This document shows, in pieces, positions 35,997-44,351 of a DNA stretch of 64,000 nt. A program made the position numbers and the translations under genes. The stretch is from Mycobacterium sp. Aquia_216 (GTDB lineage: Bacteria; Actinomycetota; Actinomycetes; Mycobacteriales; Mycobacteriaceae). Every line of letters starts with the position of its first letter. The first letter of the stretch is position 1. Where the stretch lies: contig NZ_CP113529.1 in NCBI RefSeq assembly GCF_026723865.1, positions 2,294,001-2,358,000 on the forward strand, written 5' to 3'. The notes beneath the pieces are model-generated. The model ran no database searches and was not told the DNA's origin. It saw nothing but the letters and a program-made list of their open reading frames with translations.

Positions 35997-37826
35997 ATGG
36001 CCACAAGAACCTCACCAGTAACAGCCGTTTCGGTAGCCGCGGCACTGCTGCTCGTCGCGGCCGGCGCGCTGTCTGGGTGCACGCCGCGGCCTGACGGCCC
36101 AGGCCCCGCCGCCGAGAAGTTCTTCCGCGCCTTGGCGATTGGCGACACCGCGACGGCCGCCCAACTCAGCGACAACCCCAACGAGGCTCGCGAGGCGCTC
36201 AACGCGGCGTGGGCCGGGCTGCAGGCCACCCACCTGGACGCGCAGATCCTCAGCTCCAAATACGCCGAGGACACCGGCACGATCAGCTATCGGTTCAGCT
36301 GGCATCTGCCCAAGAACCGGGTGTGGAGCTATGACGGCCAGCTGAAGATGGCCCGCGACGAGGGGCGGTGGGAGGTCCGCTGGGCGCCCAACGGGCTGCA
36401 TCCCAAGCTGGGCGAGCATCAGACCTTCGCGTTGCGCGCTGACACGCCGCGGCGCGCCTCGGTGAATGAACTCGGCGGCAGCGACGTGCTGGCGCCGGGC
36501 TACCGCTATCACTACACGCTGGACGCCACCCAGGCCGGACCGCCGCAGTCGCTGAGCTTCACCACCCACTCGATCGTCGACGTGCTGCGGCCCTTCAACG
36601 ACGCGCTGACCGACCCGCAGCTGCTCGCCGAGCAAGCCAGCTCGACCTCCCAACAGGTGGACCTGGGTGTCACGCTGCTTCCGGCCGATAACGACAAGGT
36701 GTTTCCCGTGATCGGCCGACTGCCCGGCATCGTGGTCACTCCACAGGCCGACATGCTGGCGACCGACCCGCATTTCGCGCCGGCGGTCGTCGGGGCGGTC
36801 AAGAAGGCGGTGATCGACCAACTCGACGGCCAGGCGGGCTGGCGGGTGGTCAGCGTCAACCAGAACAACGTCGACGTCGCGGTGCTGCACGAGGTCGAAG
36901 GCGCGCCCGCACCGTCGGTGTCGATCACGCTGGACCGGGTGGTGCAGAACGCCGCCCAGCGCGCCGTGGACAACAAGGGCGGCAAGGCGATGATCGTCGT
37001 GATCAAGCCGTCGACGGGGGAGATCCTCGCAATCGCGCAGAACGGTGGGGCCGACGCCGACGGCCTGCCCGCCACCAACGGCCTGTTTCCGCCCGGATCG
37101 ACGTTCAAGATGGTCACGGCCGGCGCCGCCGTCGACCGCGATATGGCCACGCCCAACTCGATGCTGGGCTGCCCGGGCCATCTCGACATCGGGCACCGCA
37201 CCATCCCCAACTACGGCGGCTTCGACCTCGGCGTGGTGTCGATGTCGCGCGCCTTCGCCAGTTCCTGCAACACCACGTTTGCCGAGCTGAGCAGCAGGAT
37301 GCCGCCCCGCGGCCTGACCCAGACGGCTTCGCAATACGGGATCGGGCTCGACTACACCGTGGATGGCATCACCACGGTGACCGGGTCGGTGCCGCCGACG
37401 GTTGACATGGCCGAGCGCACCGAAGACGGGTTCGGCCAGGGCAAGGTGCTGGCGAGTCCGTTCGGCATGGCCCTGGTGGCGGCCACCGTCGCCGCCGGGA
37501 AAACCCCTGTGCCGCAACTGATCGCGGGCCGTCCGACGACGGTCGAGGGCGACAGTACCCCGATCAGCCCGAAGATGATCGACGCGCTGCGGCCGATGAT
37601 GCGGCTGGTGGTCACCAACGGGACCGCCAAGGAGATCAACGGCTGCGGCGAGATCTACGGGAAGACCGGTGAGGCCGAGTTCCCGGGCGGATCGCACTCC
37701 TGGTTCGCCGGGTACCGCGGCGATCTGGCGTTCGCGGCGTTGATCGTCGGGGGCGGCAGCTCGGAGTGGGCGGTCCGGATGACCAAGTTCATGTTCGAAT
37801 CGCTGCCGCCCGGCTACCTGACCTGA
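35997..37826 (+). CDS. Penicillin-binding lipoprotein (transpeptidase)
   Basis: Class B-type penicillin-binding protein anchored as a lipoprotein (lipobox ALSGC, Cys28). Residues about 35-150 form an MecA-like NTF2 domain, followed by a dimerisation-like region and the transpeptidase domain. Active-site motifs: STFK at 368-371, SCN at 423-425 and KTG at 556-558. It should cross-link or remodel peptidoglycan at the outer membrane-wall space. 609 aa matches M. tuberculosis Rv2864c. The ATG at 35997 lies 8 nt after TAACAT; the frame upstream is not conserved. Confidence 0.92.
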   Translation: MATRTSPVTAVSVAAALLLVAAGALSGCTPRPDGPGPAAEKFFRALAIGDTATAAQLSDNPNEAREALNAAWAGLQATHLDAQILSSKYAEDTGTISYRFSWHLPKNRVWSYDGQLKMARDEGRWEVRWAPNGLHPKLGEHQTFALRADTPRRASVNELGGSDVLAPGYRYHYTLDATQAGPPQSLSFTTHSIVDVLRPFNDALTDPQLLAEQASSTSQQVDLGVTLLPADNDKVFPVIGRLPGIVVTPQADMLATDPHFAPAVVGAVKKAVIDQLDGQAGWRVVSVNQNNVDVAVLHEVEGAPAPSVSITLDRVVQNAAQRAVDNKGGKAMIVVIKPSTGEILAIAQNGGADADGLPATNGLFPPGSTFKMVTAGAAVDRDMATPNSMLGCPGHLDIGHRTIPNYGGFDLGVVSMSRAFASSCNTTFAELSSRMPPRGLTQTASQYGIGLDYTVDGITTVTGSVPPTVDMAERTEDGFGQGKVLASPFGMALVAATVAAGKTPVPQLIAGRPTTVEGDSTPISPKMIDALRPMMRLVVTNGTAKEINGCGEIYGKTGEAEFPGGSHSWFAGYRGDLAFAALIVGGGSSEWAVRMTKFMFESLPPGYLT

Positions 37827-37865
37827 AGCGTCAGGCGCGTTGGGTCCCCGGGGCCGTAACAGCGG

Positions 37866-37871
37866 TAAATT
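37866..37871 (+). promoter_or_regulatory. Candidate leaderless -10 of the DUF1707 gene
   Basis: TAAATT, exactly 6 nt before the ATG of the DUF1707 gene. Confidence 0.5.
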
Positions 37872-37877
37872 GCGAAC

Positions 37878-38465
37878 ATGACGGATACCGGCGGGGACAT
37901 GGTGACGTTGCGCGTCTCCGATGCAGACCGCAACGGCACGATGCGGCGCCTGCACAACGCCGTTGCGCTCGGGCTGATCGATATTGACGAGTTCGAGCAG
38001 CGCTCGTCGCAGGTGTCCTACGCGCGCACCCAGGGCGAGCTGGACGGCCTGGTCGGTGATCTGCCCGGGCCGGGCGCGATCGTCACGTCGGCGGCGGACC
38101 GGGTGGAGCTGCGCGGCTGGGCGGGGTCGCTGCGGCGGCACGGCGAATGGACGGTGCCCACCCGGTTGGCGTTGGTGCGCCGGCTGGGATCGGTGAAACT
38201 CGAACTCACCAAGGCTCGTTTCGCGGGTCCGGTGGTGGTCGTCGAGCTCGACGTGCGGTTCGGCTCGGTCGATATCTGGCTACCGGGTGGTGCCAGCGCC
38301 TCGATCGACGACGTCGAGGTCTACGGGGGCAGTGCCCGCGACCGTCGCAAGGATGCGCCGGGCGAAGGCAGGCCGCATGTCGTGCTGACCGGACGGGTGG
38401 TGTGCGGCTCGGTGACGATCCGGGGACCGCGGCGGGCGATTCTGCGTCGCCGCGGGATCCGATAG
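37878..38465 (+). CDS. DUF1707 domain protein
   Basis: A 195-residue protein with an N-terminal DUF1707 module (RVSDADRNGTMRRLHNAVAL...IDIDEFEQR), a short domain common in actinobacterial proteins. A beta-rich C-terminal domain resembling LiaF/DUF2154-type cell-envelope response proteins follows (KLELTKARFAGPVVVVELDV, FGSVDIWLPGGA). No membrane segment is evident. A role in envelope stress sensing is inference from the domain pair only. It corresponds to the Rv2862c position, upstream of map. A hairpin follows the stop. Confidence 0.8.
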   Translation: MTDTGGDMVTLRVSDADRNGTMRRLHNAVALGLIDIDEFEQRSSQVSYARTQGELDGLVGDLPGPGAIVTSAADRVELRGWAGSLRRHGEWTVPTRLALVRRLGSVKLELTKARFAGPVVVVELDVRFGSVDIWLPGGASASIDDVEVYGGSARDRRKDAPGEGRPHVVLTGRVVCGSVTIRGPRRAILRRRGIR

Positions 38466-38469
38466 CCGG

Positions 38470-38486
38470 GCCCGCCCGCGGCGGGC
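38470..38486 (+). terminator. Short GC hairpin after the DUF1707 gene
   Basis: GCCCGCC-CGC-GGCGGGC, 4 nt after the stop codon. Followed by two direct copies of GTGTGCGGTGAGGG (38493 and 38513). Confidence 0.5.
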
Positions 38487-38594
38487 ATGCGCGTGTGCGG
38501 TGAGGGTGGAGAGTGTGCGGTGAGGGGGCTCTGCAGAGACACTCGTCGGCGCCGCAGCACACGCGACGCCCGGCACGCTTGAGAAAGACGCGAT

Positions 38595-38600
38595 TAAGCT
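38595..38600 (+). promoter_or_regulatory. Candidate leaderless -10 of map
   Basis: TAAGCT, 6 nt before the ATG of map, with no ribosome binding site. Confidence 0.5.
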
Positions 38601-38606
38601 AGCGGC

Positions 38607-39464
38607 ATGGCTGTTCGCACCGCACTTTCGCCCGGAGTGTTGTCCCCGACTCTGCCGGTGCCCAACCGCATCGCGCGTCCCGAGTATGTCGGCAAGCCGA
38701 CGGCCAAAGAGGGCACCGAGCCGTGGGTGCAGACGCCCGAAGTGATCGAGAAGATGCGCGTCGCCGGCCGAATCGCGGCCGGCGCGCTTGCGGAGGCGGG
38801 CAAGGCGGTCGCGCCCGGGGTGACGACCGACGAGCTGGACCGCATCGCGCACGAGTACATGGTCGACAACGGCGCGTACCCGTCGACGCTGGGCTACAAG
38901 GGATATCCGAAGTCGTGCTGCACGTCGCTCAACGAGGTGATCTGTCACGGCATCCCCGACTCGACCGTGATCGCCGACGGCGATATCGTCAACATCGACG
39001 TCACCGCCTACATCGACGGCGTGCACGGCGACACCAATGCGACATTCCTGGCCGGCGACGTGTCCGAGGAGCACCGGCTGCTTGTCGAGCGGACCCGTGA
39101 GGCGACGATGCGCGCGATCAACGCCGTCAAGCCGGGGCGTGCGCTGTCGGTCGTCGGCCGTGTCATCCAGGCGTATGCGAATCGCTTCGGGTACAACGTG
39201 GTTCGTGATTTCACCGGCCACGGCATCGGCACCACGTTTCACAACGGGCTGGTCGTGCTGCACTACGACCAGCCGTCCGTCACGACCGAGATCCAGCCGG
39301 GGATGACGTTCACCATCGAGCCGATGATCAATCTCGGCGCGCTGGACTACGAGATCTGGGACGACGGCTGGACCGTGGTCACCAAGGACCGCAAGTGGAC
39401 CGCACAGTTCGAGCACACCCTGCTCGTCACCGACACCGGCGCCGAGATCCTGACCTCGATATAA
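38607..39464 (+). CDS. map: Methionine aminopeptidase, type Ic
   Basis: Removes the N-terminal Met from new proteins. The N-terminal extension of about 40 residues has the Pro-rich [10 protein letters not shown] motif typical of actinobacterial type Ic enzymes, which is thought to contact the ribosome. The dinuclear metal site is complete: Asp in [11 protein letters not shown] and GDTNATF, His in [11 protein letters not shown], Glu in FTIEPMI and Glu in FEHTLLV. 285 aa, full length; it matches MapB (Rv2861c). Confidence 0.95.
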   Translation: MAVRTALSPGVLSPTLPVPNRIARPEYVGKPTAKEGTEPWVQTPEVIEKMRVAGRIAAGALAEAGKAVAPGVTTDELDRIAHEYMVDNGAYPSTLGYKGYPKSCCTSLNEVICHGIPDSTVIADGDIVNIDVTAYIDGVHGDTNATFLAGDVSEEHRLLVERTREATMRAINAVKPGRALSVVGRVIQAYANRFGYNVVRDFTGHGIGTTFHNGLVVLHYDQPSVTTEIQPGMTFTIEPMINLGALDYEIWDDGWTVVTKDRKWTAQFEHTLLVTDTGAEILTSI

Positions 39465-39478
39465 GTAGCCGTGATCCC

Positions 39479-40978
39479 TTGAACGGCGCGCTGCTGGTCG
39501 CGGGTACCAGCTCCGATGCCGGGAAATCGATGGTGGTCGCGGGCCTGTGCCGGCTGCTGGCCCGCGATGGCGTGCGGGTCGCGCCGTTCAAGGCGCAGAA
39601 CATGTCGAACAACTCCGCGGTCACCGTCGAGGGCGGCGAAATCGGCCGGGCCCAGGCGATTCAAGCCAGGGCGGCGGGGCTGGAACCCAGTGTGCGGTTC
39701 AACCCGATCCTGCTCAAACCGGGCAGCGACCGGACGTCGCAGCTGGTGATTCGGGGCCGGGTAGCCGACTCGGTCACCGCGGCAAGCTATTTCGAGCATC
39801 GCGACCGGCTCGCACAAGTCGTCACCGACGATTTATCTTCTCTGCGTGACGAATTCGACGTGGTGATCTGTGAGGGCGCCGGATCGCCGGCCGAAATCAA
39901 CCTTCGGGCCACGGATTTGGCTAACATGGGTTTGGCCCGGGCCGCAAACCTGCCGGTAGTCCTAATCGGCGACATCGACCGCGGCGGCTTGCTGGCCCAT
40001 CTGTTCGGGACGGTCGCGGTGCTCGACGCGGGAGACCAGGCGCTGATCGCCGGCTTCATCGTCAACAAGTTCCGCGGTGACCCCGCGCTGCTCGAGCCCG
40101 GTCTACGGCAGCTGCTCGAAATGACCGGCCGCCCAACCTATGGGGTGTTGCCCTATGCCGACGAGCTCTGGCTGGATGCCGAGGATTCGCTGTCGGTGAT
40201 CGCGCGGCGCGTCGTCGGCAGGCCGGCGCCACCGCTGGGCGGCGAGTGGCTGAAGGTGGCCGCCGTCCGGCTGCCCCGGATCTCCAACTCGACCGACATC
40301 GAGGCGCTGGCCTGCGAACCGGGTGTGCTGGTGCGCTGGATCAGCGACCCGGCCGATCTGGCCGACACCGACCTGGTGGTGCTTCCGGGCAGCAAAGCGA
40401 CCGTCGCCGACCTGCACTGGCTGCGCGATCAAGGTCTGGCCGCCGCGATCATCGAGCACGCTCGGGCCGGCAAACCGGTGCTGGGCATCTGCGGGGGATT
40501 CCAGATGCTGTGCCGGCGCATCGAGGACGGGGTCGAGTCGGGCGCCGGGGTCGTCGACGGGCTGGACCTGCTGGACGCCGACATCGTTTTCGCCGACGAC
40601 AAGGTGCTGCGGCGCTGGGAGCGGCCGCTGCGCGGATACGAAATCCACCACGGCCGGCTTGCCCGCTACATCAACGAGCCGTGGTTCCAGGCGGGCGACG
40701 ACCTGCACGGCCTCGCGCACGGCGCGGTTTTCGGGACCCACTGGCACGGGCTGCTCGACAACGACGGCTTTCGCCGCGACTGGCTGACCGAGGTCGCCGC
40801 GGCCGCCGGACGGACGAGGTTCGTTGTTGCCGGCGACACCCACGTCGCGCAGCGACGCGACGCCCAACTGGATCTGGTCGCCGACTTGCTGTCGGCCCAC
40901 CTCGATATGGCCGCCGTTCTCGGCCTACTCGACGGCCCGCCGCCCAGGCCGCACATCGCAAGCCGGCTGCGGCCCTAG
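39479..40978 (+). CDS. cobQ: Cobyric acid synthase CobQ
   Basis: Amidates four side chains of adenosylcobyrinic a,c-diamide in vitamin B12 synthesis, using glutamine and ATP. The N-terminal synthetase domain begins [20 protein letters not shown] (P-loop) and contains [12 protein letters not shown]. The C-terminal class I glutamine amidotransferase domain has the nucleophile Cys in GICGGFQML and the catalytic His in THWHG. 499 aa. The start is uncertain: TTG at 39479 is the only start codon between the map stop and the conserved core; the frame otherwise runs back into map. No other cob genes are nearby. Confidence 0.92.
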   Translation: MNGALLVAGTSSDAGKSMVVAGLCRLLARDGVRVAPFKAQNMSNNSAVTVEGGEIGRAQAIQARAAGLEPSVRFNPILLKPGSDRTSQLVIRGRVADSVTAASYFEHRDRLAQVVTDDLSSLRDEFDVVICEGAGSPAEINLRATDLANMGLARAANLPVVLIGDIDRGGLLAHLFGTVAVLDAGDQALIAGFIVNKFRGDPALLEPGLRQLLEMTGRPTYGVLPYADELWLDAEDSLSVIARRVVGRPAPPLGGEWLKVAAVRLPRISNSTDIEALACEPGVLVRWISDPADLADTDLVVLPGSKATVADLHWLRDQGLAAAIIEHARAGKPVLGICGGFQMLCRRIEDGVESGAGVVDGLDLLDADIVFADDKVLRRWERPLRGYEIHHGRLARYINEPWFQAGDDLHGLAHGAVFGTHWHGLLDNDGFRRDWLTEVAAAAGRTRFVVAGDTHVAQRRDAQLDLVADLLSAHLDMAAVLGLLDGPPPRPHIASRLRP

Positions 40979-41032
40979 CGCCCCCGGTTCGCACGACGCG
41001 GGAGAAACCTCGCGCGGTGCCAATATTGGCTG

Positions 41033-41038
41033 TAACGT
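41033..41038 (+). promoter_or_regulatory. Candidate leaderless -10 of the alpha/beta-hydrolase-like gene
   Basis: TAACGT, 6 nt before the GTG at 41045, preceded directly by TG. Confidence 0.45.
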
Positions 41039-41044
41039 GCGTAA

Positions 41045-41608
41045 GTGCCCTCGATGATGACCACGCTCGACGGGTTTCCCGTCCCGGTGGGTGTGTCCGG
41101 CCCTGAGAAGGGTGTCGTCGTCGTCATCCTCGGCGACGAGCAGCGCGAGTTAGCCGCCTACGACGCGGTCTGTGAGCGCCTCCACACCGCTTCGCTGCGC
41201 ACTGTCGTCATCGGCCTCGACCCGCGGCTGACCCCGAAGTCGGTGATCGGCATTCTCGATGGCCTCGGCATCGCCTGGGCGGTGGTGGTGGGCGATCGCG
41301 CCGGTGGCGACCTCGCCTGGGAGCTGGCGGCGACCAAACTGGGCCGGTTCGTGGGCCTCGTCGTCGTGGACCGCGGACATCCGCGGGTGGCCGACGTCAA
41401 CGGCGTGGTCCGTGACGACCACTGCCCGCCGGTCGAGATCGGCACCACGGTGCTGGTCAGCACGCCGGCCGGACGGACGGTGGCCGGCAACAGCCAGCGG
41501 TACGTCTACGCCGACTACCGCTCGGTGGACCTGCTCGGACGGCGCAATCCCCAAGAATCGACGGCGCAGCTGGCAGCCGAGATCGTGCTGCGCACCAGCA
41601 CCTGGTAG
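41045..41608 (+). CDS. Alpha/beta-hydrolase-fold protein without a clear nucleophile
   Basis: A 187-residue protein with the alternating strand-helix pattern of an alpha/beta hydrolase: GVVVVILGD, LRTVVIGLDPR, WAVVVGDRAGGDLAWELA, GLVVVDRGHP and VLVSTPAGR. The turn after strand 5, where enzymes have GxSxG, reads GDRAG, so the Ser nucleophile is missing. It could be a non-catalytic relative or use other residues; I do not recognise its function. The GTG at 41045 is preferred because of the TAACGT element 6 nt before it; ATGs at 41054 and 41057 are alternatives. It lies between cobQ and a glutamine amidotransferase gene. Confidence 0.65.
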   Translation: MPSMMTTLDGFPVPVGVSGPEKGVVVVILGDEQRELAAYDAVCERLHTASLRTVVIGLDPRLTPKSVIGILDGLGIAWAVVVGDRAGGDLAWELAATKLGRFVGLVVVDRGHPRVADVNGVVRDDHCPPVEIGTTVLVSTPAGRTVAGNSQRYVYADYRSVDLLGRRNPQESTAQLAAEIVLRTSTW

Positions 41609-41698
41609 CACCGGCTCGGTGAGCGGTCGTGGCCGCGGCGGTGCCGTGGCAGACGTATGGCGACAACGTGGTCGCGCAGTCAAGGAAAGGATGCCTGC

Positions 41699-42460
41699 GT
41701 GAACGCCTCTGGAACGAGTCGACCGGTCATCGGCCTGACCAGCTATCTCGAGCAAGTGCAGTCCGATGGCTGGGACATCCCGGCGGGGTATCTGGGTGCG
41801 AACTATTTCGAGGGCGTCATCATGGCCGGCGGCGTCGCGGTACTGCTGCCGCCGCAGCCGGTGGACCCCGACATCGCCGAGAGTGTGCTCGACAGCCTGG
41901 ACGGGCTGGTCATCACCGGCGGTTATGACGTCGACCCGGCCGCCTATGGCCAGCAACCGCATCCGAAGACCGACGCGCCGCGCACGGTGCGCGATGCGTG
42001 GGAGTTCGCGCTGTTGCGGGGTGCGCTGGACCGCGGCCTCCCGGTGCTGGGTATCTGTCGCGGCACGCAGATGCTCAATGTCGCGTTCGGCGGAACGCTG
42101 CATCAGCATCTGCCCGACGTCCTCGGCCATCGCGGGCATCACGCGGGCTACGGGCGCTTCACCCAGTTGCCCGTCCGCACGGTCGCGGGCACCCGACTGG
42201 CCGCGCTGCTCGGAGAGTCCGCCGACGCGTGGTGCTATCACCATCAAGCCGTCGACAAGGTCGGTGACGGCTTGATTGTCAGCGCCTGGGACGCCGACGG
42301 CGTCGTCGAAGGGCTGGAGGTCCCCGGGGAGAACTTCGTGCTCGCGGTGCAGTGGCATCCCGAGCAGTTCCTCGACGACCTGCGGCTGTTCCGGGCGATC
42401 GTCGACGCCGCCAGCTCCTACGCGTCGAGCACGCGGACCGCCGGCTCGTCTCGGCGTTAG
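41699..42460 (+). CDS. Class I glutamine amidotransferase (peptidase C26, PuuD-like)
   Basis: A 253-residue stand-alone class I amidotransferase of the gamma-glutamyl-GABA hydrolase (PuuD) type. It starts with RPVIGLTSY; the nucleophile Cys is in GICRGTQMLNVAFGG, and the catalytic His-Glu pair is in VQWHPEQF. In M. tuberculosis the homologue Rv2859c lies next to glutamine synthetase glnA4, suggesting use of gamma-glutamylated polyamines or amines; no glnA4 is present here, so the substrate is open. The GTG at 41699 follows AGGAAAGG; an ATG 14 codons upstream is possible. The stop overlaps the convergent PPE stop. Confidence 0.85.
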   Translation: MNASGTSRPVIGLTSYLEQVQSDGWDIPAGYLGANYFEGVIMAGGVAVLLPPQPVDPDIAESVLDSLDGLVITGGYDVDPAAYGQQPHPKTDAPRTVRDAWEFALLRGALDRGLPVLGICRGTQMLNVAFGGTLHQHLPDVLGHRGHHAGYGRFTQLPVRTVAGTRLAALLGESADAWCYHHQAVDKVGDGLIVSAWDADGVVEGLEVPGENFVLAVQWHPEQFLDDLRLFRAIVDAASSYASSTRTAGSSRR

Positions 42461-43446
42461 CGGGTCTGGGGCCAATTCGGCGGCGCGTCGGTTTCCACCA
42501 GCCGCATTGGTTTGTATCCCCAACCACATTGCGAATCAACGGTTTCCGATCCCGACGTGTGGGCCACCCAGTTACGCGGTACGGACAATTCTCCGATCGA
42601 TGCCGCGCGGCCGAAGCCCGATGCCGTGCCGGCGGTATGACTACGGTTCAGTAGCGGCGACAACAATGCCGCGGCGCTTTGCAGCGCCGCATTCTTGTTC
42701 AGGGAATTCAGATGGTTGATCGCGAAGTCCGTTGGGGCGGAAAGTGAACCGAGTTTCGACAGGGACGAGGTCACCGGCGAAAGGAACTCGTCGAACGCCG
42801 TCGGCGGCGACACGGACAGCGCGTCGAGCGCGTCGGGAAGAGCCGAGACCACCCGGTAGCCGGCCGATATGATGTCAGGTGCCGCTCTCAGCGTCCAGCT
42901 GCCGGCCCCCTGCGTGAGGTTATCGCCCACGTCCGCACTGGCGGGCGGTGAGGCGAAGGGTGTCACGGTCGCGGCGTCGGCCGAGGCCCTGGCATAGGTG
43001 TGCATCGTGTCGACGTCCTGAGCCCACATCTGGTCGTAATCGCCGTCGGCGTCCGCGATCGCGGGGCTGTCTTGGCCCAGACAATTCGTCACAGCCAGCC
43101 ACCTCCCCAGCATGCGGTTGGCTTGAATCGCCGAGGGTGAAACCATCGCCGCGAGCGCCAACTCGTAGGCGTACGCCGCCGACGTGGCCTGGGTGGCCGT
43201 TTCTTCTGCCCGTGCTGCAACATCATTCAACCAGTCGATGTGGGCCGCCGCGGCTTGGGTCAGTGCCGTCGGGCCCGGCGCTCCGGGCGCCAGCGTCGAG
43301 ATCATCGAACTGCATTGCGCTGCTGCGTCATGCAAGCGGGTGGCCAGCTCGTCCCATGCCAGGGCGGCGTCCATCAGCGACTGCGGGCCAGAGCCCGAAT
43401 ACATCAGCCCGGAGTTGATTTCCGGCGGTAGCATTGCAAAATCCAT
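42457..43446 (-). CDS. PPE family protein, SVP subgroup
   Basis: Starts MDFAMLPPEINSGLMYSG, the defining PPE N-terminus, with about 180 residues of helical PPE domain including the conserved Trp-containing turn. Near the C-terminus the SVP motif is seen as IGELSVPRNW, followed by a shorter tail than usual (total 329 aa). PPE proteins are exported by ESX type VII systems, normally with a PE partner. No PE gene or ESX gene lies nearby, so its partner must be elsewhere. The ATG at 43446 begins the PPE motif; the longer frame is not conserved. Confidence 0.88.
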   Translation of the reverse strand: MDFAMLPPEINSGLMYSGSGPQSLMDAALAWDELATRLHDAAAQCSSMISTLAPGAPGPTALTQAAAAHIDWLNDVAARAEETATQATSAAYAYELALAAMVSPSAIQANRMLGRWLAVTNCLGQDSPAIADADGDYDQMWAQDVDTMHTYARASADAATVTPFASPPASADVGDNLTQGAGSWTLRAAPDIISAGYRVVSALPDALDALSVSPPTAFDEFLSPVTSSLSKLGSLSAPTDFAINHLNSLNKNAALQSAAALLSPLLNRSHTAGTASGFGRAASIGELSVPRNWVAHTSGSETVDSQCGWGYKPMRLVETDAPPNWPQTR

Positions 43447-43609
43447 TGCTAACTCACTTTGAGGGCAGGGTGGATTTTTGAAATCATGGATTTTCCCTTC
43501 AAGACGGAGACGCGAAATAGACTGTCGCGCTTTGCTGGCTGTGAAAGCTTCATCGCGAGGCACTAGCGTGCTGCGGCGAATGCGCGCGGGACAACGGCAC
43601 GCCTCAAAA

Positions 43610-43633
43610 CGCCTCACCCGCAATGGTGAGGCG
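43610..43633 (-). terminator. Intrinsic terminator of the secreted hypothetical protein gene
   Basis: Perfect 9-bp arms CGCCTCACC and GGTGAGGCG with a 6-nt loop. On the minus strand it is followed by TTTTGAGG, a classic hairpin plus T-run, 24 nt after the stop codon. Confidence 0.7.
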
Positions 43634-43657
43634 GCCCAACAGACTAGTGCTGTCCGA

Positions 43658-44140
43658 TCAGCGACGCGTTACGCAGAGCAGCGTCAAGATTTCTTGGTCG
43701 CCGCATTCGGCCGCGGGTGCGCCGGGGCGCACATCGCCGGATTGAAAACCCATGCCGGCGAAGGAAGCCGGCAGCGCTGACCACAAGGGGTGCGATTGCA
43801 TGCGCGTCCACACGTCCGGGCGGTCGTGCGTCATCCACATGCTGTGGAACGGCTTCTTGCTGATCGGCGACGCGTCCCACGAACTGGCGTGTTGAAGGTG
43901 GATCGCGGCCGGGGACCCGTGACGAGCTTGCGAATGTCCGGCGGTGCTGCCGACGTCCGGGGTTACCTGGGACCAGGCGGCGGGCTCAGGCAGTGTGGCC
44001 GCGGAAAACTGGGACCGCAACGCCGAACCGGCGACGAGGCTGATGAACAGGGTGAGCGCAGCGACCGCGGCGATGGCCGGCTGCCACCGCCGAGATTGAT
44101 GAGCGCCCCGAACGTCCACAGTGGCCCGACTGTACAACAC
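43658..44140 (-). CDS. Predicted secreted or membrane-anchored protein of unknown function
   Basis: A 160-residue protein I do not recognise. Residues about 20-42 form a hydrophobic signal or anchor (IAAVAALTLFISLVAGSAL). The rest is predicted outside the cell, rich in Ser, Pro, His and Trp, and ends with a Cys-containing CGDQEILTLLCVTRR. The GTG start at 44140 is weakly supported; an internal GTG seven codons on is also possible. It is followed by a good terminator on its own strand, which supports a real transcription unit. It stands between the PPE gene and the hydrogenase cluster without obvious partners. Confidence 0.55.
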   Translation of the reverse strand: MLYSRATVDVRGAHQSRRWQPAIAAVAALTLFISLVAGSALRSQFSAATLPEPAAWSQVTPDVGSTAGHSQARHGSPAAIHLQHASSWDASPISKKPFHSMWMTHDRPDVWTRMQSHPLWSALPASFAGMGFQSGDVRPGAPAAECGDQEILTLLCVTRR

Positions 44141-44351
44141 GAGGGCTGGTCGTCAGCCGCCGAAAGCTGTGAGATCGAGCAAAGTCTGTTGTGTGTTTCA
44201 GCAATCCGCTGCGGGCGTGATCACACCATTGGCACCAAAAAAGTTGGGCTAGAACTCGTTTAAAAAAGCCATATCGCACGCGCTATCGCTCTTCCAAACG
44301 ACGTGGCCTAAAGCTCCGGGATCCCGCTGTGGCGCGTGTGACTGCGGAATG

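Noticed and set aside
36012..38141. A 709-codon minus-strand open frame opposite the penicillin-binding lipoprotein gene
   Set aside because: Shadow of the plus-strand gene, which has lipobox and all three penicillin-binding motifs; the minus frame has no domain pattern.
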